Positions 27,298-35,117 of a DNA stretch of 64,000 nucleotides are shown piece after piece. How positions within the stretch are numbered: position 1 is the first letter of the stretch; every line of letters starts with the position of its first letter. The translations under genes and the position numbers were made by a program. Source of the stretch: Gemmataceae bacterium (lineage in GTDB: Bacteria > Planctomycetota > Planctomycetia > Gemmatales > Gemmataceae); assembly GCA_003136315.1 (NCBI GenBank), contig PLDW01000143.1, forward strand, positions 1 through 64,000, given 5' to 3'. The notes under the pieces are model-generated. The model had not been told where the DNA came from and did not search any database. It was given only the letters and a program-made list of their open reading frames with translations.

Positions 27298-28406
27298 GGA
27301 AGAAGGGACCGGACGAACCGACGCCACCGCTTGTGATGGGTACCGGCTTGGTCGCCCTTGATGTTGTCGTCACGGCCGACGACCCCGCCCCGCCAAAACT
27401 GTGGGCGGGCGGCACCTGTGGGAACGTGCTTCTCGCGCTCCGTTACCTCGGGTTCGATTCCGCCCCAGTTTGCCGTCTTCGGGACGACCCGGCAGCGGCG
27501 CTCATTATCGACGAATTCCGCGCGTGGGGGGTCTTGACCGAGTACGTCTCAACGGGGGGCGATGGCAGCACCCCCGTCATCGTCGAGACCATTCGGCGGC
27601 GGCCCGCCGGTGACCCCATCCATACCTTTAGTTGGAGATGCCCGGTCTGCGGCGCTCGCTTCCCAGGCTACAAGTCGGTGCTCGCGTCGTCTGCAGAGGT
27701 GATCGCCGCGAAGATGTCTCCGCCCCAAGTCTTCTTCTTTGACCGCCTCAGCAGGGGTTCTCTCGTCTTGGCCGCCCGCGCCGCCGAACTCGGCAGCCTG
27801 GTCGTGTTTGAGCCGTCGGGTGTCGGGGACTCGGCCCAGTTCCGCGAGGCGTGGTCCGCCTCCCACGTTGTGAAGTATTCCCACGAACGGTTGGCCGAAC
27901 TACCAGACGGGCTGGAGTTCGGGCCAAACCTTCTCCTCCAGGTCGAGACACTTGGTGCGGAAGGCCTCCGCTACCGTGCCCGATTTCGCAAGCAGGTGAT
28001 CTCCCCTTGGCAGACACTGCCTGCCGTAAAAGCCCCCTCCCTCAAAGACACTGCGGGGGCCGGAGACTGGGCAACGACAGGCCTGTTACATCGACTCGGT
28101 CGCGCCGGAGCGACCGGGTTCCGGAATGCTACACCAGAGGAAGTCTTAGCTGCACTCCAGTTTGGGCAGGCGCTTGCCGCGTGGAACTGCGCCTTCGCAG
28201 GCGCAAGGGGCGGGATGTACGTAGCGACAGCGCATGAGTGCCTGGAGCAGGTCGGAGGCATTCTCGCGGGCCGGGATGCCGGGACTGGAAACTCCTCTGT
28301 GTCACATCAGCCACAGGGAATCGCACCCTCCTGGTGCCCGACATGTACGGACCATCAGTCTCCCTCGGTTGCGGTCGGTGGCCAACCACGTCGAACGACC
28401 GCCTGA
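27294..28406 (+). CDS. PfkB-family carbohydrate/nucleoside kinase with Cys pairs
   Basis: 370 aa from a GTG at 27294 overlapping the previous stop. PfkB (ribokinase) family motifs are present: the N-terminal glycine motif GGTCGNV at 39-45 and the C-terminal catalytic/anion-hole motif DTAGAGD near 240. An unusual insertion with C116-P-V-C119 and a C-terminal WCPTC suggest a bound zinc, which is not typical of the family. It should phosphorylate a sugar or nucleoside. As last gene of the cassette it would supply or remove the phosphorylated ligand used by the SIS-HAD and PRTase-like proteins. Confidence 0.8.
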   Translation: MRKKGPDEPTPPLVMGTGLVALDVVVTADDPAPPKLWAGGTCGNVLLALRYLGFDSAPVCRLRDDPAAALIIDEFRAWGVLTEYVSTGGDGSTPVIVETIRRRPAGDPIHTFSWRCPVCGARFPGYKSVLASSAEVIAAKMSPPQVFFFDRLSRGSLVLAARAAELGSLVVFEPSGVGDSAQFREAWSASHVVKYSHERLAELPDGLEFGPNLLLQVETLGAEGLRYRARFRKQVISPWQTLPAVKAPSLKDTAGAGDWATTGLLHRLGRAGATGFRNATPEEVLAALQFGQALAAWNCAFAGARGGMYVATAHECLEQVGGILAGRDAGTGNSSVSHQPQGIAPSWCPTCTDHQSPSVAVGGQPRRTTA

Positions 28407-28472
28407 TCAAGTAAATCGATAACAGAGTAATCCCTAATTGTTTTATCGGCTCGCGATATCCATGACACAAAC

Positions 28473-28685
28473 TCAGTCTTCAACCCTGACCTCTCCGGGT
28501 GAGTAGACGAACTCCCTGGCTGGAAGAACCCGTGAAATTGCGCTACCGTCGCAGCCCCACTCATACCTGGCTCCGCGCCTAAAAGTCGTCATCCGTTGCC
28601 CAATCAGGTACTCGCCGGGTTTCTCGCTCCCGTGAGCCTTCGACGGCCAATCTAACCCGGATGACTGACGATGGTACTCCCCCAA
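28473..28685 (-). CDS. Small protein at the element's end
   Basis: Up to 70 aa. The C-terminal half (FRRGARYEWGCDGSAISRV, then REFVYSPGEVRVED) looks like real protein, and the frame overlaps the end of the preceding small gene as elsewhere in this cluster. The start is uncertain. Function unknown; no homolog recognised with certainty. Confidence 0.4.
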   Translation of the reverse strand: MGEYHRQSSGLDWPSKAHGSEKPGEYLIGQRMTTFRRGARYEWGCDGSAISRVLPAREFVYSPGEVRVED

Positions 28686-28909
28686 GGGACCAGCCGTGCC
28701 CTCAATGGCTCCATGATTGCCGGGTCCGGCTCAGGCCCCTCGAAGACAACCGTCGCGCACCTCCCATCAACGTTGAAGTGAACTCCGGGCGGTTGGTCGA
28801 ATGCCATCCCACAGCCGAACGGGACCGCCACGACCATCTCCAGTTGGCCAGGTGGGGGGCGGTTGGCGACCACGTGCTGCAACTTCTCCAGCCTGGCACG
28901 CAATTTCAC
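28652..28909 (-). CDS. Small basic-N-terminus protein, LRARLEKL family
   Basis: 85 aa from a GTG at 28909 that overlaps the upstream stop (GTGA). The N-terminus MKLRARLEKLQHVVANRPP shares a pattern with the products at 29549-29827 (MNLRGRLAKLTKVVASRP) and 29263-29490 (MRLRARLERLA). The C-terminus (GPEPDPAIMEPLRARLVPWG) also aligns with that of 29549-29827 (GDEPDPVVLARVHARMPPWA). These are therefore paralogs within one element. Function unknown. Confidence 0.65.
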   Translation of the reverse strand: MKLRARLEKLQHVVANRPPPGQLEMVVAVPFGCGMAFDQPPGVHFNVDGRCATVVFEGPEPDPAIMEPLRARLVPWGSTIVSHPG

Positions 28910-29238
28910 GGATTCCCCTCATCCGGTCCCGGCCGAACCTCAAGCCCATAGCGGGCCTTCAACTGGCGGATCATCTCACCCGCCTCACCGGCACCGGACC
29001 ATCGAGAACCCCGTGTCAGTCTCAAGAGCAATTCCGCCAACACCGCACCGATCCCGTCTCCGAGGTCTACCAGCCCATCCGGGTCGACCATCGCAGTGAA
29101 CCGTTGTTCATTCGCACGCATCCATCCGGTCAACTCCTCGAACTCGGCCTCGCTCACCGTGGGCACGCCGTCGTACACCCGCAGAAATAATTCAGCCAGC
29201 CACGCTCGCCCTTCATCCACTGCCGGCCGCGGGTGCAA
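28906..29238 (-). CDS. Small acidic helical protein
   Basis: 110 aa if the TTG at 29238 is used, or 104 aa from a GTG at 29220; no ribosome binding site decides. The stop overlaps the next start by GTGA. The sequence is acidic and helical (EFEELTGWMRANEQRFTAMV) with no motif. It is embedded in a run of small co-oriented genes of the mobile element. Function unknown. Confidence 0.55.
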   Translation of the reverse strand: MHPRPAVDEGRAWLAELFLRVYDGVPTVSEAEFEELTGWMRANEQRFTAMVDPDGLVDLGDGIGAVLAELLLRLTRGSRWSGAGEAGEMIRQLKARYGLEVRPGPDEGNP

Positions 29239-29262
29239 TGTTCGCCACCGCTGCTGGCGATC

Positions 29263-29490
29263 TCATGCTGCCCGGTTGGGCTCAAACCCTGGAGGTGGGA
29301 ATGTCTCCGGATTCGCCACGATGGCGGCTCGGTACGCGGCCAGTGCTCGTTGGAAGTCCGGCTCCCCGGCGAACCACCCGGTGGCCCCGAACCGCTCGAA
29401 CACCGCTGCCCAGGCAGCGTCGGTGACCGGCAGACCCACATCCCCCTGCAAGGCGACCGCCAGTCGCTCAAGTCGTGCTCGCAACCTCAC
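29263..29490 (-). CDS. Small protein, LRARLERL family
   Basis: 75 aa. The GTG at 29490 is preferred over an ATG five codons earlier because it aligns the N-terminus (MRLRARLERLA) with the paralogs at 28652-28909 and 29549-29827. The rest (WAAVFERFGATGWFAGEPDF) is not shared. Function unknown. Confidence 0.55.
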   Translation of the reverse strand: MRLRARLERLAVALQGDVGLPVTDAAWAAVFERFGATGWFAGEPDFQRALAAYRAAIVANPETFPPPGFEPNRAA

Positions 29491-29548
29491 CTTCCGCCCT
29501 CCCATCGATACCCCAGCTCATGATCTGCCGCCGTCCAACGCCCCCACA

Positions 29549-29827
29549 TCACGGGTCTTTGGTGGGTGGCGGGATGAACTCCGGGCCGAATTGGATGGTG
29601 AGCGCCCACGGCGGCATCCGGGCATGCACCCGGGCGAGTACCACAGGGTCGGGCTCATCTCCGGCGTACACCATCTCGACGACGTTCCCGGTCTGGTACT
29701 CCCCGGGCGGCCTTCCCTCCGCACCACTCGTCCCGGCGCGGATCCACTCCAGGATGTGAATCTGATCTGCCCTGGGCCGGCTGGCCACAACCTTCGTCAG
29801 CTTCGCCAGGCGACCTCGGAGATTCAT
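29549..29827 (-). CDS. Small protein, LRGRLAKL family
   Basis: 92 aa from an ATG at 29827 with GGAGGGG upstream. It is the clearest member of the paralog group (N-terminus MNLRGRLAKLTKVVASRPR, C-terminal EPDPVVLARVHARMPPWALT). A basic amphipathic N-terminal helix and a short alpha/beta remainder are the only visible features. Function unknown; it may be a nucleic acid- or polymerase-associated accessory protein (speculative). Confidence 0.65.
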   Translation of the reverse strand: MNLRGRLAKLTKVVASRPRADQIHILEWIRAGTSGAEGRPPGEYQTGNVVEMVYAGDEPDPVVLARVHARMPPWALTIQFGPEFIPPPTKDP

Positions 29828-29851
29828 CGTGGCCCCTCCACGTATCCCTCC

Positions 29852-30307
29852 TCAGATGGCGTTTGGATCGGCGTCCCCACCCACCAGCGGGACTACCGGG
29901 GGATACTCCCTCCTGCCTGTGTCTGGCGGCCTCTCCGCCAGGGCTTTGATCTGCATCTCCATCTCCCGCATGTCTGCCTGCAACTCGGCCATCTCCCGCA
30001 CCTTGATCCCGATCTCCAGTACCGCCCGGGCAGCACCCAACCGCACAGCCGGAGGGGCACCTTCCTTTTGCAGGGCGAGCAGGGTCCGCACCGCCTCCCC
30101 TGCGGCAGCGGTCAGCATTCCCGCCGACCGCCGGACCATGTCGCTGCGGAGTGCCCGAAGCTGGGCCACGAATTCCGTATCCTGGAGCCGACGAGAGACC
30201 GTGCGGTCGCTCATCCCGCACTGCTTGGCTGCGGCCTCGACGGTTGCCCCACAGGCCAGGGCCAATAGCAGGGCTTCCTCACCCTTCTTTCGAGTATGCT
30301 TGGCCAC
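29852..30307 (-). CDS. Helix-turn-helix protein (terminase-small-subunit-like HTH)
   Basis: 151 aa from a GTG at 30307 with GGAGG 6 nt upstream. Residues 15-45 form a helix-turn-helix (ATVEAAAKQCGMSDRTVSRR) of the type common to phage small terminase or transposase-like regulators. A long alanine-rich helical region and a coiled coil (MAELQADMREMEMQIKALAE) follow. Such proteins bind DNA and oligomerise. In this element it could be the packaging/mobility or replication-site recognition protein, but no large terminase is present in the window. Confidence 0.7.
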   Translation of the reverse strand: MAKHTRKKGEEALLLALACGATVEAAAKQCGMSDRTVSRRLQDTEFVAQLRALRSDMVRRSAGMLTAAAGEAVRTLLALQKEGAPPAVRLGAARAVLEIGIKVREMAELQADMREMEMQIKALAERPPDTGRREYPPVVPLVGGDADPNAI

Positions 30308-30434
30308 AGGCGACCTCCCTCGACAGGATCCACACGTACCTGACGGACCTTGCTCACTACGACTCGCATGTACCCGGTTCGGTGGGCGGATCGCTCAAAC
30401 AACCGACAAATCCAGACAAAATCCGACAATCGTT

Positions 30435-31622
30435 TCATTCTGCGATGAACCGATCCGCTTTCTTACCCGTGACCGACTCCCAGCGTTTGACCACCACGTC
30501 ACAGTAGCGTGGATCGAGTTCGACGAGGCGGGCTGCTCGCCCCGTCTGCTCGGCTGCGATCAGGGTGGTCCCGCTCCCTCCAAACGGGTCCAGGACGACT
30601 CCCCCGGATGGGCAGGAGTTGCCGATGAGGTAGGCGAACAACTCGACCGGCTTCATGGTGGGGTGGTCGGCATTCTTGGCTGGCTTGTCGAACTCCAGGA
30701 CGGTCGTCTGGGTGCGGTCCGAGAGCCAGGTGTGGGCTGCTCCTTCGGCCCAGCCGTACAGGCAGGGCTCGTGCCGCCAGTGGTAGTCCTGGCGACCCAG
30801 CACGAGCCCTGGCTTGACCCACACCAGGCACTGCCGGATAGCGAGCCCAGCGTCGGCGACAGCTTGCCTCACGGGTAACCCACACAGATCCGCATGCCAG
30901 ACGTAGAAGCCCCCGCCGGGCCGCAGGTGGCCTCCCGCAACGGTCAGGGCGGTGGTGAGGAAACGGCGGTACTCGGCTTCGGGCATCGCGTCGTTGGCGA
31001 TCGTCAACCGCTCTGCCGTCCCCCCTTCATAGGCCACGTTGTACGGTGGGTCCGTGAGCAGCAGGTCAGCGGGTGAACCGTCGAGCACCTGGGCCAGATC
31101 CCCGGGCTTGGTCGCATCTCCGCAGAGCAACCGGTGGCGGCCGAGCAGCCACACGTCCCCGGTCTGGGTGATCGGCACCGCTGGGGGTTCGGGGATCTCG
31201 TCGGGGTCTGCATGCCCACCCTCAGGTGGAGCGGTCAACAACCGCAGCACCTCGTCCTCGGGGAACCCGGTGAGGGACAGGTCGAAGTCGGCTTTCTGCA
31301 GGGCAACCAACTCGGCTGTCAGCCGGTCGTCGTCCCACTGCGAAAGTGTAGCCGTCTGGTTGTCGGCGATGCGGTAGGCCCGAGCCTGCTCGGGGGTCAG
31401 CCCACGGGCCACATGGACCGGCACCTCCTGCATCCCGAGCTTCAGGGCCGCCTTGTACCGGGTATGGCCGACGATGATCACGTCCTGTTCGTCGACGACA
31501 CACGGCTGGCGAAACCCGAATTCGCGGATCGATGCAGCCACGGCGTCCACCCCGGCATCGTTCATCCGCGGGTTGTTCTCGTAGGGCTTGATCAATCCGA
31601 TCGGCCGCATCTCCACGTCCAT
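30435..31622 (-). CDS. ParB-domain DNA N6-adenine methyltransferase
   Basis: 395 aa from an ATG at 31622. Residues 1-100 are a ParB/Srx-type domain (GLIKPYENNPRMNDAGVDAV, with IIVGHTRYKAA). The methyltransferase catalytic motif IV DPPY is at 191-194, and the SAM-binding motif (DPFGGSGTT) lies near the C-terminus. This order (IV before I) is the beta class of adenine methylases found in phages and integrative elements. No cognate restriction gene is adjacent, so it is likely an orphan modification enzyme that protects or marks the element. A copy of the repeated promoter-like sequence begins 32 bp upstream of its start. Confidence 0.9.
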   Translation of the reverse strand: MDVEMRPIGLIKPYENNPRMNDAGVDAVAASIREFGFRQPCVVDEQDVIIVGHTRYKAALKLGMQEVPVHVARGLTPEQARAYRIADNQTATLSQWDDDRLTAELVALQKADFDLSLTGFPEDEVLRLLTAPPEGGHADPDEIPEPPAVPITQTGDVWLLGRHRLLCGDATKPGDLAQVLDGSPADLLLTDPPYNVAYEGGTAERLTIANDAMPEAEYRRFLTTALTVAGGHLRPGGGFYVWHADLCGLPVRQAVADAGLAIRQCLVWVKPGLVLGRQDYHWRHEPCLYGWAEGAAHTWLSDRTQTTVLEFDKPAKNADHPTMKPVELFAYLIGNSCPSGGVVLDPFGGSGTTLIAAEQTGRAARLVELDPRYCDVVVKRWESVTGKKADRFIAE

Positions 31623-31653
31623 CGTTCATCTCCCCGAGCGGGGCGCGGAATGG

Positions 31654-31698
31654 CCCCTATTAGGGAACTACCCCGACCGCCGTCGAAGTGTCCGGCGA
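31654..31698 (-). promoter_or_regulatory. Copy A of the element's repeated promoter-like sequence
   Basis: Read on the minus strand it contains GGACACTTCGA, about 8 bp of variable sequence, GGGGTAGTTCC and a following TA-GGGG block. The same two conserved blocks occur at 38297-38342, 38369-38414 and 44466-44510, and weakly at 44657-44700. The copy lies 32-76 bp upstream of the methyltransferase ATG, where a promoter is expected. Confidence 0.6.
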
Positions 31699-31823
31699 TT
31701 TTGCGGGATCCTGGAAAATCGTGTCGAATCCCGCCCGTATGGACTGGATGTCATCTGCCAAATGGGGTAATCGTGTCACTGCGCTCGTTAATGCAACATC
31801 TGATCACATAAGGAGAACCAGCG

Positions 31824-32138
31824 ATGAGTGACCTCGACATCGGCGATGACCTGACGATCACCCGGACAACCCGCCAGGCTGCGGGGGCCGGAACCTGGGT
31901 GTTCGGACGGGTGGCCGGGCACCGGTTCGAGGGCCTGGTGTTTCCGGAACACGCGGAGTACCCCGCTTACGAGATTGGCGACAGCCGCATCTCGAAACTC
32001 TGGGTCCAGCGACTGGCCGACCGCCAGACGGTATTCAACTGGGACCGCGGGGCCGATGTCACAGCCGTGGATGAGGCGGCCCAGGCGGTGGTCGATTTCC
32101 TGGCCGCAGGGTTGGCGGAGCACGTCTACCCGGGTTGA
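31824..32138 (+). CDS. Small conserved element protein, 104 aa
   Basis: 104 aa from an ATG at 31824 with AAGGAG 10 nt upstream. The sequence is acidic and beta-rich in the middle (GTWVFGRVAGHRFEGLVFPE), ending in a helix (AAQAVVDFLAAGLAEHV). I believe similar proteins occur beside methyltransferase/polymerase modules in other elements, but no function is known to me. It is one of only two plus-strand genes in the element. Confidence 0.65.
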   Translation: MSDLDIGDDLTITRTTRQAAGAGTWVFGRVAGHRFEGLVFPEHAEYPAYEIGDSRISKLWVQRLADRQTVFNWDRGADVTAVDEAAQAVVDFLAAGLAEHVYPG

Positions 32139-32218
32139 GCCGAAACGCCTGCGGGCGTCGCGGCGGGTGGTTCCCGCCGCCTGATGATGGCAACCGAGAA
32201 CCCACACGGGAGACCACC

Positions 32219-32680
32219 ATGACGACTCGGACGAAGACTCCGAAGGCAACGGCGAAGACCAGCAGGAAGGCGGCAGCAACCGGGAAGGCTGGGAAGACAC
32301 GGGCTCCGAAGGCGACCGAGCCAGTCGAGAAGAAGGCCAGCGCCTTGGATGCGGCAGCAAGGGTGCTGTCGGAGAAGGGGGTGGCGATGACCTGCCAGGA
32401 GTTGATCGGGGCAATGGCGGCGAAGGGGTACTGGACGAGCCCCGGCGGTAAGACTCCGCACGCCACCCTCTACTCGGCCATGCTGAGGGAGCTTGCCACC
32501 AAGGGTGACGCCAGCCGGTTCCGGAAAGCAGCTCCTGGCCGATTCGCTGCCGCGGATGCACCTGGAGCAACCACGGACGCCACAGGTGAGTCATCACCAA
32601 TTCCAGCCAAGAAGGGGCGAGCGAAGACGCCTACGCCGGCTCGTGACCCCGAGGGCCAGACTGAACCCGCTGGCGACTGA
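32219..32680 (+). CDS. Winged-helix (HARE-HTH-like) protein with basic tails
   Basis: 153 aa from an ATG at 32219 with GGGAGA upstream. Residues 1-45 are a Lys/Thr/Ala-rich basic tail (TKTPKATAKTSRKAAATGKA). Residues 48-120 form a winged-helix domain of the HARE-HTH type (ALDAAARVLSEKGVAMTCQE, then LYSAMLRELATKG). The C-terminal tail is again basic and low-complexity. The histone-like tails plus the winged helix suggest a DNA-organising or regulatory protein. It is followed by a hairpin at 32705-32725. Confidence 0.75.
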   Translation: MTTRTKTPKATAKTSRKAAATGKAGKTRAPKATEPVEKKASALDAAARVLSEKGVAMTCQELIGAMAAKGYWTSPGGKTPHATLYSAMLRELATKGDASRFRKAAPGRFAAADAPGATTDATGESSPIPAKKGRAKTPTPARDPEGQTEPAGD

Positions 32681-32704
32681 CCCGAACCGCCACCTGTTCG
32701 TACA

Positions 32705-32725
32705 CGAGGCCCCACACGGGCCTCG
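32705..32725. terminator. Hairpin between convergent genes
   Basis: A perfect 8-bp stem (CGAGGCCC / GGGCCTCG) with loop CACAC lies between the plus-strand winged-helix gene and the minus-strand 80-aa gene. There is no T-run, so it may be a weak or Rho-assisted bidirectional terminator. Confidence 0.5.
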
Positions 32726-32789
32726 TTCGCGTTCCGGCGCTTGCCCCGACCGTCGGGGAGATCGGCCCACACCTGCCAACGGTGTCGGC

Positions 32790-33032
32790 TCACTTGAGTT
32801 GGCACAAAACTGCGAGCTGCTTCCTCACCGCGGCCTCGACTGGTCCCGGCATTGCTGCCAGCAACTGGGGCAAGGGCGGCAGCGTGCCCGGCTCCCGGCT
32901 AATATAAGAGTGGGCCAGCTGCGCTGCTGCGGGCGCTCGCAGCCGTTCCAGTTGGATCGCAAGCCCGGACAAATCGTGGTAGTGGTTCACGATTCGCTGA
33001 AGCCTGGTCAGGCGTCGGATGAATGACTTCAT
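32790..33032 (-). CDS. Small protein with basic N-terminal helix
   Basis: 80 aa from an ATG at 33032 with GAGG upstream. The N-terminus (MKSFIRRLTRLQRIVNHYHD) resembles the basic first helix of the LRARLEKL proteins at 28.7-29.8 kb, though less closely. The rest is helical and leucine/proline-rich. It follows the Pol I gene on the same strand. Function unknown. Confidence 0.55.
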   Translation of the reverse strand: MKSFIRRLTRLQRIVNHYHDLSGLAIQLERLRAPAAAQLAHSYISREPGTLPPLPQLLAAMPGPVEAAVRKQLAVLCQLK

Positions 33033-33269
33033 CGTTGGTACCTCGGTTTGCCCCCTTGCGGACCCCAAGCCGGGGACGTCACATGGCACCCGCATTGCGT
33101 CGGCTGGGGGCCGAGTGTGAGGGAACGTCGCTGGTCACATACCAGATCGGACGCACCGAAGCACCCAGGTAAGGTGGCGAAGAGAATCAGGCAAACAACA
33201 CCCCGGCATTTAACGACGAGCGGCCCGAGTGGCCTTATGTTGATCGCACCAACCGCGACCGTCACGTGT

Positions 33270-35117
33270 TCACCCACCCCAGGTTCGCCCGACCGTCACG
33301 TCGACCTCGACCGGCACTGGGTCGATCCATCTGGCGACCGCCTCGACCATACACCGCCGGAGCCAGTCCACCGCCGGTGCGGCGTCACCCACGGGAATCT
33401 CCAGGACAATCTCGTCGTGGCAGAACATGACCGGGACCGCCTCCGGACATTCGGTGCGACTCTCCCACAGCCGGGCGATCGCTTCTTTCAATCCGTCCGC
33501 CCCCGTTCCCTGGACCGGGGTGTTCAAGGCATCAGTCACGTTGGGGTAGGGTGTGCCACTCCCCCGTGTCTTTGCCACCCGCAGGATTCGCCGCCGCCCA
33601 GCAAGGGTCCGAACCTCGTGGGTTCCGGTCGGGTCGGCATGGAACCGCCGTCGGAGGTCAGACCCCACACGATCGTGCCACGCTCGTAGCCCCGGGTACG
33701 ATCGGAAGAACGCCTCCCGGTATCCTTTGGCCTGGACGTCGGTCAGGGCGACCCCGTAGTTCGCCCCTGCGTAACCTTTCAGGCCCCGCCACCCCATCCC
33801 GTACAGCAGCCCAAAGTTCACCGCCTTGGCCAACTGTCGGTCGGCCTTGGTGACCTCGGGCTCGGGTTTGTTGAGGATCCGGGCAGCGGTGAGGGTGTGC
33901 AGATCCCGCCGGTCCTGGTACGCTGCGATCATCACCTCCTCGCCTGCCACCTTCGCTGCAATCCGTAGCTCGATCTGCGAGTAATCCGCCTTCACCAGCA
34001 CCCAGCGTGGACGGGCGACGAAGCATCGGCGGTACTCGTTCCCACGGGGGATCTGTTGCAGGTTGGGATCGGAACAGCTCATCCGCCCACTCTCGGCCCC
34101 AAGTTGGTTCCAGGAGGGGAGGATCCGACCATCGGCCCCGGCGTGCTGAGCGAGCCACTTCTGGCCATATGTCCCGCACCGCTTTGTCGCTCCGCGGTGG
34201 TCTCGAAGCAACCTGGCGAGTGGGTGGTCGATCCCAGCCAGCGTGTCGTCGTCAGTCCCGGCAAGGGTGATTCCGAGGGATGCAAACGCTGCCTTCACCT
34301 CGACCGGCGAGTTCCAGTTCCACCCGCTGAACAAGTTGGCCGGGTTCGGGGCCAGGGTGGTCATCTCCTCGACCAGTCGTGTCACCTCTGCCCTGGCTGA
34401 CGCTGCCAGAGCCGTCCAGGCCGTGGCATCCACGGCGACCGGAGCGGCCCAGGCAATCCCGGGCAGAGCCCGCATCTCGATGTCCGAGGTCGCCGTCAGG
34501 TTGGCCCTGGCCAACTGCCGCTTGAGAGCTTCAGCCAGTGGGAGGAGGACAGCGGCATCGGCCGCAGCGTAGCCGAGCATGGCCGGTGTGAGTGGCCCCG
34601 ACCAGTCGGCCCGCTGGTGGGTCTTGTCCAGGGTCTGGCCGAGTTCGCGAGCGACCACATCCTCCAGGCCGTGGGTGAGCCGGGCGTTATTCGCGCTGCG
34701 GTCCCCGGCATGGAGCACCCGGCTGGCCAGCATGGTGTCGAACACCCGGCCGGGGGTGAACCCGACTCGGGCGAGGAAGCGGAGATCGAACTGGACGTTG
34801 TGCCCGATCACCTCAACCGTGGCGAGAACCTCGAACAGGGGGGCCAGGTCCGCCGCCGGGTCGGTGAGGGCGAAAAGGTCGATGACGCAAGTGTCGTCAC
34901 CCAGCGCGATCTGCACGAGTCTCACACGGTCACGGGCGGGGTCCAACCCGGTTGTCTCGGTGTCCAACCCGACCGGCCCCGGCCAGCCTTTGATCGCTTC
35001 GGCGACCACTGCGACACCCGCCGGATCGGTCACCCTCGTGAACCCGATGTGTGACAAATGCCCTGATGTGTGACAAAAGCCCCCCGGTTCGGACGGCTCA
35101 GCCGCAGACTGCTCCAT
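33270..35117 (-). CDS. Family A DNA polymerase (Pol I-like, 3'-5' exonuclease plus polymerase)
   Basis: 615 aa from an ATG at 35117, which overlaps the Prim-Pol gene; a longer start at 35195 cannot be excluded. The N-terminal 3'-5' exonuclease has Exo I at about 52-54 (LDTETTG) and a YAAADAAVLL Exo III region. The polymerase domain has motif A VKADYSQIELRI, motif B (KAVNFGLLYGMG) and motif C (CHDEIVLE), all with catalytic acids. The 5' nuclease domain of cellular Pol I is missing, as is usual for phage and element replicases. It should replicate the element together with the adjacent primase. Confidence 0.9.
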   Translation of the reverse strand: MEQSAAEPSEPGGFCHTSGHLSHIGFTRVTDPAGVAVVAEAIKGWPGPVGLDTETTGLDPARDRVRLVQIALGDDTCVIDLFALTDPAADLAPLFEVLATVEVIGHNVQFDLRFLARVGFTPGRVFDTMLASRVLHAGDRSANNARLTHGLEDVVARELGQTLDKTHQRADWSGPLTPAMLGYAAADAAVLLPLAEALKRQLARANLTATSDIEMRALPGIAWAAPVAVDATAWTALAASARAEVTRLVEEMTTLAPNPANLFSGWNWNSPVEVKAAFASLGITLAGTDDDTLAGIDHPLARLLRDHRGATKRCGTYGQKWLAQHAGADGRILPSWNQLGAESGRMSCSDPNLQQIPRGNEYRRCFVARPRWVLVKADYSQIELRIAAKVAGEEVMIAAYQDRRDLHTLTAARILNKPEPEVTKADRQLAKAVNFGLLYGMGWRGLKGYAGANYGVALTDVQAKGYREAFFRSYPGLRAWHDRVGSDLRRRFHADPTGTHEVRTLAGRRRILRVAKTRGSGTPYPNVTDALNTPVQGTGADGLKEAIARLWESRTECPEAVPVMFCHDEIVLEIPVGDAAPAVDWLRRCMVEAVARWIDPVPVEVDVTVGRTWGG

